From NCBI GenBank assembly GCA_964036295.1, contig OZ038464.1:1492501-1556500 (forward strand): a stretch of DNA of 64,000 nucleotides. Reading direction: 5' to 3'. A model generated the notes under the pieces. That model was not told the DNA's origin and ran no database searches. It saw only the letters and a list, made by a program, of their open reading frames with translations. This stretch comes from Plumapathes pennacea. Taxonomy: Eukaryota; Cnidaria; Anthozoa; Antipatharia; Myriopathidae. Shown here piece by piece: positions 49,901-62,600 of this stretch (its first letter is position 1; each line of letters starts with the position of its first letter). A program made the translations under genes and the position numbers.

Positions 49901-52900
49901 TTAGATAGCAGCTACTCCAAATGTGTCGTTGGTTTGCCTTTTATGTAGATCTTTAACTTTTTTTCTCTCAGCCAAGTCCACATCAGCAACTTTACAATGC
50001 TGCAGCTGATGGAGATCTTGAGGCCGTGAACAACGCACTCGAAGGAGGAGCTGACATAAACGTACACGTTGGTTTAGTAAGTACATGTAGTTTATTTGTC
50101 AGAAAACGGGAGCTTCGGATAGAAGTTTGATCCTGTTTAAGTTTGTTTAAAGAAAAGTTTAAAATAGTTCAAAGAAACATTAAAAATAGTTTTCTATTTG
50201 CGAGGCATCTTAGTAACTTAGAGAGACTACAAAAGAACAACAAAATGCCTTTGGGGAGGGGGCGGGGGAAATCCGCGTCCGGGCGGACATTTTACCTGTC
50301 AATGTGCACTGATATGCAGTGTAGTAATCAGCAGTATTACATGTGCAGAAAACGTTCATAAATCAGTTCTTCACAGGTTCGACTCCTCAGTGGATTTGAA
50401 TTTGAAGGACCAGTGTTATAGCACAGGTGCATGTTTGAAGGGCAAGTGTTAGGGCTGTCAAGCACGCTCTCTTAATGTGTGCTGATATGTGTAGTAATTA
50501 ACAATTATTCTACGAGGGCGTGCCGAATATGGAATGATAATTAACCGAAAAGGCGCCACGCCAAGTGTACTCCAGAAGGAATAGGCTAGAGTAATTTGTG
50601 ATTCAGTACTGATTTTAATTGACGTAAAAAAAAAATAAAAAAAAACCGGAAGATGACTTAACTTCCGCTTCAAAATAAAATGATCATATGATTACTGCAA
50701 CTATGACAACGTCTTTGCGAATGGGCTGAATGAATCGAGTAAAGAAAGCATTTTCATGGAAATTACATGGCACAAACACTCGGAAGAAGTTTACAAAATA
50801 TCTTAAGGTGATGTACCAGAATTACTAAAAACTTGTGAAATCTGAAAAATCTTCCTCAGCAGTACTTCGTCGCTTATACGTTCAATGACCGTATTTGTCC
50901 ACAGAAAGGTTATGAGCTGTTATGACCCATCAAATATTTCCTTTCGCGCGTGTTTAGTGGAATTGTGACACGTGACCGAATGACGTCCGCTCAGCGAGTA
51001 AACCCCCGCCTGGCGAACAATTACTCCTTATTGAAGTCGTTTTAGGAAGTATCAAAAAACTTCACAGCCCCCGCGCCGTCATTTAATAATAATTATCGAT
51101 TAGCATCTCCGCCAGTGTTTTTACTGACATTCGGAAGAAAAAAAATATTTGAACGAAGCAAAAATTGTACGTAACTGCGTTCATGAAAATGAATTTGAAA
51201 ACTAGAAAACTTGAAACAGAACGGTCTCTCGAAGCTCATCTTCAAAAGAAAAGGGAACAGGCACTGGCGAGGCGAAATTGTGAAGAACAGCGCTTGAAAG
51301 CAAATGGGGAGCTTCAGATAACGTTTGCGTTGAGCTCAGATACTTATTCAGAAAGGACAAGCAACAAAGGTTAGTCAGTGGAAATCGAACAATCACCGTG
51401 ACAAATATATTCTACCCGTATCTTGTAACTCGATCACTTCAAGAATGTATTAGAATCTGTATGCTGGTCATTTTTCCTCGAAGTATTGTTTTAATACGCT
51501 TCTGTCGGTATCTACGATTATCGTATTTCTAGTAAATTATCTTGGCTGCCCTTACGTGCATTTTCTCAAGGTCTTGGAATATGGTCTTATCACTCAGGCA
51601 GGATCACTCCCGGTTGAAATAGAATGTTACGAGAGCAATGGTTGGAAGGAGTTCCAGAGATTTTAGCAGATTGAACTTGTTAGCATATAACTTGATTAAG
51701 TCCTGGAGGTGCGTTGTCCACTTCAATTTATTGTCAGTGCTGATGCCAAGGCATCTTGTTAATTTGACAAATTCGATGGCATTGTTGTTAATCTTTAATT
51801 TTTGAATGTGGGCCGACAAGTCTCTTTCCTGATAATAGCATAGCTTCGCATTTTGTAGCATGTAGTGTCATGGCGTGTTTTACACACCATTTATTTATGA
51901 GGGCTAGGGCATTATTAGATGCTGCGATAGCATAGTCGACGTTGTCGGCTATGCAGTATAGGGTGGTGTCGTCTGAGAACATCTCAATGCTTGCTTCCTC
52001 CAGGGAGGAGATGGTGTCAGGGAGGTCGTTGTTGTACGGGCTGAACAAAATTGGGCCCGAGACTGATCCCTGTGGTACTCCACAGGTGACGCTGGTGCTC
52101 TGGGATTTGCCCTCACCTACAGTGGCAAACTGTGTCCGATCGGATAGGTTGTCGGTGCCCCATGTTTCCATATCATTGCAACGTTTGCGGCAAGATGGCC
52201 TGTGAGACAGAGTCAAAGGCCTTTCAGAAATCGATGAATACTGCGAACACAACGTGGCGATTGTCCAGAGCAGAACACCACTGTTCGGTCTTATATACTA
52301 GTTGTAATTCAGTTGAGTGGCCCTCCTTGTATGCCCACTGATGTGGGCTAAAAAGATTGTGTCCGTGCCATGTGGTCGGTGATCTTGTCAGAAATGCATC
52401 TTTCCATTATTTTGTTTGGGATGCTTAGCAACGAGAGAGGCCGGTAGTTTTCTCTCTCCGTGATATATCCCTTTTTGTGATTTGTATTAAGGCGAGTGCG
52501 TTTCCAAGTAGAGGGAACGGTCACTTCAGCCAAGCTTTATTGAGTTTGTCACGCATGGTGACGGGAGGATAGGAACAGGACTGAAGTCCCAATTGACACC
52601 CATCTCCCTTGAGTAAAAGCACCGAGGGTGGTCACTGCCAGAGATTTGTTTACGTCTTCAGTGGCTCTTTTACGTCCCCCTGGAATCAGGTGTAGAAGTA
52701 TAGAGAGACGGGACCGCCATTTTTACGTAGTCATCCGAGCCACGTGAGGATCTTACCATTTGCTGATCGAAACAAGGGCAGCATCTTCTCCTCAGTTATT
52801 TTAAGCCCTGAGTGCGGGTCCGGCCGGGATTCGAACCCCCGACCTCCCGCACAAAAGACCGGCACTCAACCAACTGAGCCAACCGGCCGGCGGTTGCCGA

Positions 52901-54390
52901 GTGGGAATTCACCTTTCAGAACCACTCGGCTTTGGTTGTAGGCTTCAGTTAATGAGGGTACAATGGAAGGACCTGCTAATTTTGGGTGTCTAGGGGAGAT
53001 TCCGTCTGGTCCAGTGGCTTTATGGGGATTTAGGGCTTCCAAGTGTTTTTGTACCGCCTCTTGAGTGGTTGTCATGGTCAATAGTTGGTGTCACTTTGGT
53101 GTACAGTGACTGGGGAGGGTTAGATGGCACAGGGAGTCGGGCTGCCTGTCTTATGTCTATAGTGGCAAAATACAGGTTTAGCAGTTCAGCCTTTTCCGTG
53201 TCACTGGTGGCCAGAGTCCCGTCGTCTCTTATTGTTGGTGGCGGGGGATCGCTGCTAGAATATGCTGCTTTCTTTAATAGTTTCCAGAAGCTCTTTGTGT
53301 CTCGCGCTTTCTCAAATTGGGCTGCGAAGTATTTCTCTTTGGCATTTTGTAGCACAGATTCATCTTTTGTTTGAGTTTACCAGTTAGCCATGGGAGCGAA
53401 TGGCTTCTGACCTTAGTCCAGCGGGAAGGGGCGTTGTCGACACATATTTAGGAAAAGAGTTTTGTCCACGCTAAATATAAATCGCCTACGTTATCAAAAG
53501 CCTTAGACTGACCATGGAACGTTGTAACTCAATTTTGCGCTGCAAGAGGAAATATTTGAAGGATAGTAAAGATAATAAACTACTTGTACTACTTGTATAA
53601 CTACTATGTGAACTCCAAGGAAAAGGTAGATAGTGGACGTGTTAGTACGTTGAAGCTCTGAAAGTTTTGATCATTGTCTGTTGCTTTCTATTTTATTACA
53701 TAAAGTTGTAATTGTGCTAATATTCGCAGCGTTGGTTAATAGGAGCAGTGTCGTTAGATGCACATGCGTTTCTTTTTTTTTTTCTATGAATCGCAGACGT
53801 TCGTGTTTGAAGGCCGAGTGTTAGGGCTGTCAAGCATGCTCTCTTAATACGTAGAGATATGTGTAGCATTAGCAGTCATACATGTGCAGCAAATGGTCAT
53901 GAATGAGTTTCTCCCAGATTTGACTTCTCACTGCATTCGTCACGGTGTTTTTTTTTTTTTTTTTTTGAAAGAATGAATGGTTTCCACTGCATCTGGCTTC
54001 ACAGAACGGACATCTGGAGGTTGTGACTAAGTTAATCGATGCTGGAGCCGAGGTGAACTCCAAGGAAAAGGTAGATAGTGGACGTGTTAGTACGTTGAAG
54101 CTCTGAAAGTTTTGATCATTGTCTGTTGCTTTCTATTTTATTACATAAAGTTGTAATTGTGCTAATATTCGCAGCGTTGGTTAAAGGAGCAGTGTCGTTA
54201 GATGCTTATGCGTTTCTTTCTTTTTTTCTATCATTCGCAGACGTTCATGTGTGAAGGCCAAGTGTTAGTGCTGTCAAGCATGCTCTCTTAATACGTAGAG
54301 ATATGTGTATCATTAGCAGTCATACATGTGCAGCAAATGGTCATGAATAAGTTTTTTCCGGACTTGACTTCTCACTGCGTTCGTCACGGT

Positions 54391-54424
<34 letters not shown>

Positions 54425-55766
54425 AAAGGATGAATGGATTCCACTGCATGTGGCTTCACAGAAGGGACATCTGGAGGTTGTGACTAAGTTAATCGATGCT
54501 GGAGCCGAGGTGAACTCCAAGGCAAAGGTAGATAGTGGACGTGTTAGTATGTTGAAGCCCTGAAAGTTTTGATCATTGTTTGTTGTTTTCTCTTTCATTA
54601 GATAAAGTTGTAATTGTGCTAATATTCGCAGCGTTGGTTAAAGGAACAGTGTCGTTAGATGCTTATACGTTTCTTTTTTTTTTTCTATTAATCGCAGACG
54701 TTCATGTGTGAAGGCCAAGTGTTAGTGCTGTCAAGCATGCTCTCTTAATACGTAGAGATATGTGTATCATTAGCAGTCATACATGTGCAGCAAATGGTCA
54801 TGAATAAGTTTTTTCCGGACTGGACTTCTCACTGCATTCGTCACGGTGTTTTGTTTTTGTTTTTGTTTTTGTTTTTGTTTTTGGTTTTTTTGAAAGGATG
54901 AATGGATTCCACTGCATGTGGCTTCACAGAAGGGACATCTGGAGGTTGTGACTAAGTTAATCGATGCTGGAGCCGAGGTGAACTCCAAGGGAAAGGTAGA
55001 TAGTGGACGTGTTAGTATGTTGAAGCCCTGAAAGTTTTGATCATTGTTTGTTGTTTTCTCTTTCATTAGATAAAGTTGTAATGTTGCTAATATTCGCAGC
55101 GTTGGTTAAAGGAGCAGTGTCATTAGATGCACATGCGTTTTTTTTTTTTTTTTTGTATCAATCGCAGACGTTCATGTGTGAAGGCCAAGTGTTAGTGCTG
55201 TCAAGCATGCTCTCTTAATACGTAGAGATATGTGTATCATTAGCAGTCATACATGTGCAGCAAATGGTCATGAATAAGTTTTTTCCGGACTGGACTTCTC
55301 ACTGCATTCGTCACGGTGTTTTGTTTTTGTTTTTTGTTTTTTTTTTTTTAAGGATGAATGGATTCCACTGCATCTGGCTTCACAGAACGGACATCTGGAG
55401 GTTGTGACTAAGTTAATCGATGCTGGAGCCGAGGTGAACTCCAAGAAAAAGGTAGATAGTGGACGTGTTAGTACGTTGAAGCTCTGAAAATTTTGATCAT
55501 TGTCTGTTGCTTTCTATTTTATTACATAAAGTTGTAATTGTGCTAATATTCGCAGCGTTGGTTAAAGGAGCAGTGTCGTTAGATGCACATGCGTTTCTTT
55601 CTTTTTTTCTATCAATCGCAGACGTTCATGTATGAAGGCCAAGTGTTAGTGCTGTCAAGCATGCTCTCTTAATACGTAATGTGTATCATTAGCAGTCATA
55701 CATGTGCAGCAAATGGTCATGAATAAGTTTTTTCCGGACTGGACTTCTCACTGCATTCGTCACGGT

Positions 55767-55799
<33 letters not shown>

Positions 55800-56659
55800 A
55801 AAGAATGAATGGATTCCACTGCATCTGGCTTCACAGAACGGACATCTGGAGGTTGTGACTAAGTTAATCGATGCTGGAGCCGAGGTGAACTCCAAGGAAA
55901 AGGTAGATAGTGGACGTGTTAGTACGTTGAAGCTCTGAAAGTTTTGATCATTGTCTGTTGCTTTCTATTTTATTACATAAAGTTGTAATTGTGCTAATAT
56001 TCGCAGCGTTGGTTAAAGGAGCAGTGTCGTTAGATGCTTATGCGTTTCTTTTTTTTTCTATTAATCGCAGACGTTCATGTTTGAAGGCCAAGTGTTAGTG
56101 CTGTCAAGCATGCTCTCTTAATACGTAGAGATATGTGTATCATTAGCAGTCATACATGTGCAGCAAATGGTCATGAATAAGTTTTTTCCGGACTGGACTT
56201 CTCACTTCATTCGTCACGGTGTTTTTTTTTTTTTTGAAAGGATGAATGGATTCCACTGCATGTGGCTTCACAGAACGGACATCTGGAGGTTGTGAATAAG
56301 TTAATCGATGCTGGAGCCGAGGTGAACTCCAAGGCAAAGGTAGATAGTGGACGTGTTAGTACGTTGAAGCTCTGAAAGTTTTGATCATTGTCTGTTGCTT
56401 TCTATTTTATTACATAAAGTTGTAATTGTGCTAATATTCGCAGCGTTGGTTAAAGGAGCAGTGTCGTTAGATGCATATGCGTTTCTTTCTTTTTTTCTAT
56501 CAATCGCAGACGTTCATGTGTGAAGGCCAAGTGTTAGTGCTGTCAAGCATGCTCTCTTAATACGTAGAGATATGTGTATCATCAGCAGTCATACATGTGC
56601 AGCAAATGGTCACGAATAAGTTTTTTCCGCACTTGACTTCTCACTGCATTCGTCACGGT

Positions 56660-56691
<32 letters not shown>

Positions 56692-59600
56692 AAAGAATGA
56701 ATGGATTCCACTGCATCTGGCTTCACTGAAGGGACATCTGGAGGTTGTGACTAAGTTAATCGATGCTGGAGCCGAGGTGAACTCCAAGGAAAAGGTAGAT
56801 AGTGGACGTGTTGGTACATTGAAGCTCTGAAAGTTTTGATCATTGTCTGTTGCTTTCTATTTTATTACATAAAGTTGTAATTGTGCTAATATTCGCAGCG
56901 TTGGTTAAAGGAGGAGTGTCGTTAGATGCATATGCGTTTCTTTTTTTTTTTCTATTAATCGCAGACGTTCATGTTTGAAGGCCAAGTATTAGGGCTGTCA
57001 AGCATGCTCTCTTAATACGTAGAGATATGTGTAGCATTAGCAGTCATACATGTGCAACAAATGGTCATGAATGAGTTTTTCCCAGATTTGACCTCTACAT
57101 AAAGTTGTATGTGTAGTAATTTTCGTAGATCATTGTCTGTTGCTTTCTATTTCATTACATAAAGCTCTATGTGTTCTGATTTTCGTAGCGTTGGTTAAAG
57201 GAGCAGTGCCATTAGATAGAGATGCTCCTTGTTTTTTTCTATTAATAGCACACGTGTATGTTTGAAGGCCAAGTGTCAGGGCTGTCAAGGACGCTTTTTA
57301 ATGTGTATATATTTGATAGTGCACGTGTGTGGTAGTTTGTATAGGGTTGGTTTAAGGAGCAATGTTGCATTATTTCTCTTTCTGTTGGTTTTGCAAGAGT
57401 TGCAGGAAGTAATTTCACTTCATTTTTAAGCTCGCGAAGCGCAGCTTTATGTGATTAGTCTGCCTGAAATTTGCCCCGTGTCCCGGTGCTGTCAACAATG
57501 AATTCCAAATATGGAAGTCGTTCTGTTTCCAATTTGGGCAGTATCGAATTATGGACAACGCAACAAAGTCAAGAACGCGATTGTCGAAGTAGTTTTTGCG
57601 GTGGCACTTTTAAGGTCGGAGTCCCACCTTATTGCAGGCAAGACAGCGTCAGTTAGTCCGTCATGCTGTGTCAACAATTGACTTCCAAATTTGAGCATCA
57701 GGGTATATGCGTGAAGAAACGAAGAGATAGGAAGACGTTTTGTAGAGGTATTTTCATTTTTATCATTGTATTCCTGAATTGCCAGTTGATCTGTTACACT
57801 TCAAAACCATTATCACAGAGGTTTTGGTAAATTCTCAGTTGTTTGACAAGCGTAAGTCAAAGTTGAAAGACTCGTGACAGCCCGGAGTGACTTCAGCTTG
57901 TCAAAATATTTCTATCGTTTAATTATATTTGCTTTCTTCGCATAATTTTTGCCAGGAATGAAAAATACTGTACACAATTGTAAGAGGAAGAATTCGAAAA
58001 TGAACTTGACCAAAACCGCAAATGTCGACAAATGTATCAGATTTCAATTAAACTTATTCAACGTGAAACTCAGCCAAAAGAAGAAAGGCGTATTTTCTTT
58101 AAGCACGTATTTAGTTTGGATGCAGCCCAGGCTGGAGTATCATGCCTTCTGATGAACATGTAGATGTCGCAGATAACGCTGTGCATGATATGAGTAATGA
58201 AGTCACGGATAGACTTTTTTCTTTGCATCTGTCGTTCTGGTTCAAAGATTTGGCAGTGGAGAATTTTAAATTCTCCCATTTCAAGCACCCAAGTTTTATA
58301 ATTTCCACCCTCTGCCGCCTTGTAAATGAGGGTTCAGCAGTTCAGCGAAAGTGAAGGCCGCGGAAACGGATGCGAACTTTCACATACCTAAAACTGAGCA
58401 ATTTTTACGATTTGGCCTTGAGCCAGTTCTATCAAATACCTACTTCCGCAAAAGTACTTTTACAAATTCGCGAGCTTACAGTTGCCTTGCTGCTTTGATT
58501 AAAATGAAAATACTTTTGGTTCAACATGTTGCGCTTGTTTGAATTCCTTGTTGGGTGATGTTAGCTGAGGTTTGATTTTGGTCAAACTATTCACCCAACA
58601 TGCAACATTTCTGTTGTTTTCTGGTGAAGTGTGGCACAACATGTTGGGTTCGTTTGGATAGCTTAACGGAAAATTGTTGAATTTCTCACATGGGCACTAT
58701 TAGTTTAGTTACAAAGATGGCGGACAGCAAAGATTTATGTACATTTTTGAGGAGCGGAGTGCTTCTTTAAACGGAATTAGAGAAAGGTAGCAGAAAGTGG
58801 ACCAGAGAAAGTAGTCTGATAGTGAAGTATGGAAGTTGATTAAGTTGTTAGAAGAGTGATCGGCCTACAGGGCATGTCTTTAAAAGTCTATCATCTGAAA
58901 CATGAAAGAGAAGGCGTAAGAATAAATTTAAGAAAAGATATATATATATATAAGTATTGCACAGATCAAAGTTAAAATTGCATATTTAAGTGCGGAACTT
59001 GGGAGAATCTTATCTTATTCAGTGTTTTCTACAACAGTGTTGCATTCGATTGGACACATGATTTAACTTGTTGGACTAACAATATTGGACGATGTTGCGT
59101 TCGTTTGGACGGGCCTTTAGGTGACTCCGGTGTTTTATCGGGGGCACTCGTCCATGACAAACTTTGGATCATAACTCTTTTGGCGAATGTTATGACCTAA
59201 AGTAGACAAAAGGATCTAATTTGCGACCTGTTTAAGGTATCAGGAGACGTTCGTGACATGCTCGCGGTAAAACTGCAATAGCGCGCGTTCAATACAAGTA
59301 AACTTCACGAAGTTAGTGTCTTTTTGCAGCTTAGGGCCCGGTCGCACTAGGAAGTTTAGTCGATACCAACTTAGCATCGAGAGCAATACGACGGCTTCTT
59401 GAATGTTTGATAGCAACTTGCTCACATACATTTCTGGTGAAAAGCGCTGTTTGCACTTCAAATGATGCAATTGTCGATATTAAGGCTGGTTCACACGGTA
59501 AAGCAAGTGCAAACGCAAGAGAATGAAAACTTTTCCATTCTCTTGCGCTTGCGTTTGCGCTTGCGTTTGCGCTTGCGTTTGCGCTTGCTTCACAAATTTT

Positions 59601-62600
59601 ATCGTGTGAACCGGTCGCTTGCGCTTGCATTAGCGTTTGCGCTTGCGCTTGCTTTACTCGTGTGAACCAGGCTTTAGAGTCGTTAAGACTAAGTTTACAC
59701 GTTACCGGATCAATTTGGATCCGGTACAAAATCGTACCGAATAGGCCTTGCGTTTACACGGATCTCTTCTATCCGGACGAATTTTGTACCGCCTATCCGT
59801 ACAAGTTTTGTACCTGCAGAAACGCAGGTACAGTTCTGTACCTATACCGTTTACACCGTGTAAACGAACCCTCGGGAAGAAACGGTACCGTGTAAACACC
59901 GGTCTGGTTCGTACCGGATCCAAATTGATCCGGTACCGTGTAAACTTAGCCGTGTAAACTTAACTTAAAGTTACGAGTGCGACCGGATCCTTAATAAACA
60001 CAGATTCAGGAAAATACCTTTGTTTTCCGAAATTTTAAGCGTGCGCCGAGTTATAGGGATTACAGAAATACGATAATTGCAGATACCTCCTCGCTCTGCC
60101 ATTGATGGGACTTTTACTTTGGTACCCCCAACAAGAGTAGCCTTTGTTTTACCGAAATGTTGACTCAATCTTTTCTTCGAAGTCAAGTGCTACACGCAAA
60201 GGAAGGAGAAAAAGAATGGTGTGTGTTATACTTTTGCGTTGAAAAAAAAAAAAAGAATCGATTGCGTGACGAAGTACGTACTCAGAATCTTGGCGGTAAT
60301 TTGCTGCATTCAACTAAGGCTCAAAAGATTCATTGGTTTTTATATGGTTCTCCTCATATCGACTTTCAGACCAACGTAAACTTGTTCAAAGCAGTTCAAT
60401 CTTATATCATGCAGTCTGCACGATTTACATCTTAGCATTTTTAAATTATTAAAGTCATTAAATCATTAAAATGGTAATTTGCTTTATTATTATTTGATTT
60501 ATTTATTTTTTTTTTTTTTCCGAAAACTCTGTTTCTATTTTGTGTCAGATATAACGTTGCATGTATTAAATTTACATAAGCTCCCTCGATGAGCTTTAGC
60601 TCCTGGAGCAAATGTAACGCTCAAATATTGTTTAAATAATAATAATAATAAAAAATAAAAATAAAAATAAAAAAAAGTACGTATTTCCCAAGTATTATAA
60701 TTTTCACTTTCTGCCGCCTTGTGTGAGGGTTTTCAAGAGTGAGACTAAGGGCGCGTTCGATTGGGTCTATTCCGGAAGAGGAATAGCGATACTTATTGAT
60801 AACATATTTTGCTTTGGAGCTGAATAATGTCGAAATGTATTGGGAGCTGTTCGAAATGTCAACATGAAGGATTTGGAAACAATCCCGAAAAATATTCCCC
60901 CCCAGAACAAGCAAAATTTTGGGTCATTTTAGTTGTTCCTATTTCGGAATACGGTCAATCGAACGCACACTGAATTAAATACGCGGCTTAGCGAAAGTGG
61001 AGGCCCACGGAACCTATACCTAAAATTGAGCAAGTTTCACAATGTGGCCTATGAGCCAGTTCTATTTTAAAATACCTACTCCCGCAAAAAGTACTGTTTT
61101 ATAAATTTGCGAGCTTACAGCTGCTTTGCTGCTTTGATTGGTATTTTGTTTGGTTCGGGAAATATTTAAAATCAAAGTCGGGTGACGTTTTTGGCGGGGA
61201 ATATTTTTACGGCAAATGAAATAACTCGGGTTCTAAAACGAAAACAAAAAATCGAAGACACTTTGTTAGTTAACATATCGGTCGATACTTGTGCAAAATT
61301 TCAACCTAATCCGTTAAAACCCGCTTGCACTGGAACTCCAAGAAAACGCTGCAAAACGCGTTTTTTAGATGCAGAGAAAATTGCGCCTGAAGATTTTCGG
61401 CACCCCGACGGTTTTTGTTGACGTAAGCAGTTAAACTGTCAGCCAGAGGTCACTTTGATTCACTTTGATGTAAAGCAGCGTCGTGTAATCTAGCCCAAGA
61501 CTTCTTCCTTCGGTGGGTTTTTCGCTGAACAGTGATTTTCTTCGTTGTTTAGCTATGCCGAATCACATACGCAATGCTTGTGTTTTGCCAGATTTCACGC
61601 GGTATATCGGCGTTGCATAAGACGCATAAGTTGACGAGTGATGACAGGTCGCGACAGGGGCCACTTTGATCGAAATTTTCCTTCGAGCCAATTTCTCGCG
61701 GAATAAAGCAGAAAGTCGAAAAAGGACAATGAATTCGGGCGGATATATTGAAAATAAGTCACATTACAGATTTTTTTTTTTTTTTTTTTTGGAAAAGGCC
61801 CAGGTCAAACGACGTACTTCAGACGAGACGAACTAAATTGCAATTCAAGTTGACCGAAATTAATTAAGTTCGACTGTTGGGTCAAACGTCGAATTTAATC
61901 GTCGAAATTAATTCCTTCGAAACAAATTCAAAGTGTAGGGACCAATTTTTGGGGTCAGCGGGAGTTTACATTTAGTTTGACTTATGAAAAGATCGACGTT
62001 TGACCCCGAGACGATCTTCGGACGTTCTTCCCGTCTGCAACAGACGGAAAGAACGTCTTGGTCGATCCAGGTACAATCAGTCGAACTTAATTGAGTCAAA
62101 CGTCGATCTTATCATAAACTTAATTCGCTCAGTTTCGTTCGTCTCGTCTGAGGTACGTCGTTTGACCTGGGCCTAAGGCTGGACCCAAAACTGGTACAGC
62201 TTGCGAACGGAACAATTGTGTAAATTCTGGTGACATAATTGAGAACGTAATTAATTGAACAGAATGTTCAATTTCCTTTTTTTCTTTGGTTTCTCCACGT
62301 TTCTCAGTTTGTCCTCCTCCATCTCGTGCAGGATACTTGATGTTATTATGACTTGCATTTGACTTCTATATTGATCTCTTTCGTTTTTCGTTTTTTTGTT
62401 TTCTTGTAGTCGGGAAGGACTCCACTCGAGGTGGCTGTACACAGTGATCATCTTGAGATTGTGAACACACTCATAGATGCTGGAGCTGATCTAAACTGTG
62501 GGGTAAATACTTTATATTATATATGAAAAATAGTTTTCTTGGATTTCCATGCTTGTCCACGGAGTTTAATTTTTTAAAAGCACAACTTATTTTACTTAGA

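Larger units (their letters stand above)
53972..56794 (+). repeat. Tandem array of seven ankyrin exon units (gene C)
   Basis: Seven intact units, spacing 437-468 bp, homologous to the gene B array but more uniform among themselves: all exons have E-W at positions 2-3, GAEVNSK at 26-32, codon GAA at position 2 and, in six of seven, ACT-AAG at 19-20. A long T-run (13-31 bases, or TTTTTG repeats in unit 3) sits directly before each acceptor; gene B units have about six T. The array continues into exon-less intron fragments to about 57300. Confidence 0.95.
59335..59990. mobile_element. Outer MITE of a nested cluster
   Basis: Ends GGCCCGGTCGCACT and, on the right, the complement of GGATCCGGTCGCACTC. 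Two further inverted-repeat elements (59481-59680 and 59690-59956) lie inside it. Confidence 0.6.

Noticed and set aside
52825-52895. tRNA gene on the minus strand
   Set aside because: Box A and box B are present but the acceptor stem does not pair as in a tRNA, and the segment belongs to a 390-bp insertion with target duplications, so it is a SINE head.
59462-59729. Leu-Arg and Ala-Ser-Asn repeat ORFs
   Set aside because: Products of the TTGCGC/TTGCGT hexamer core of a MITE.
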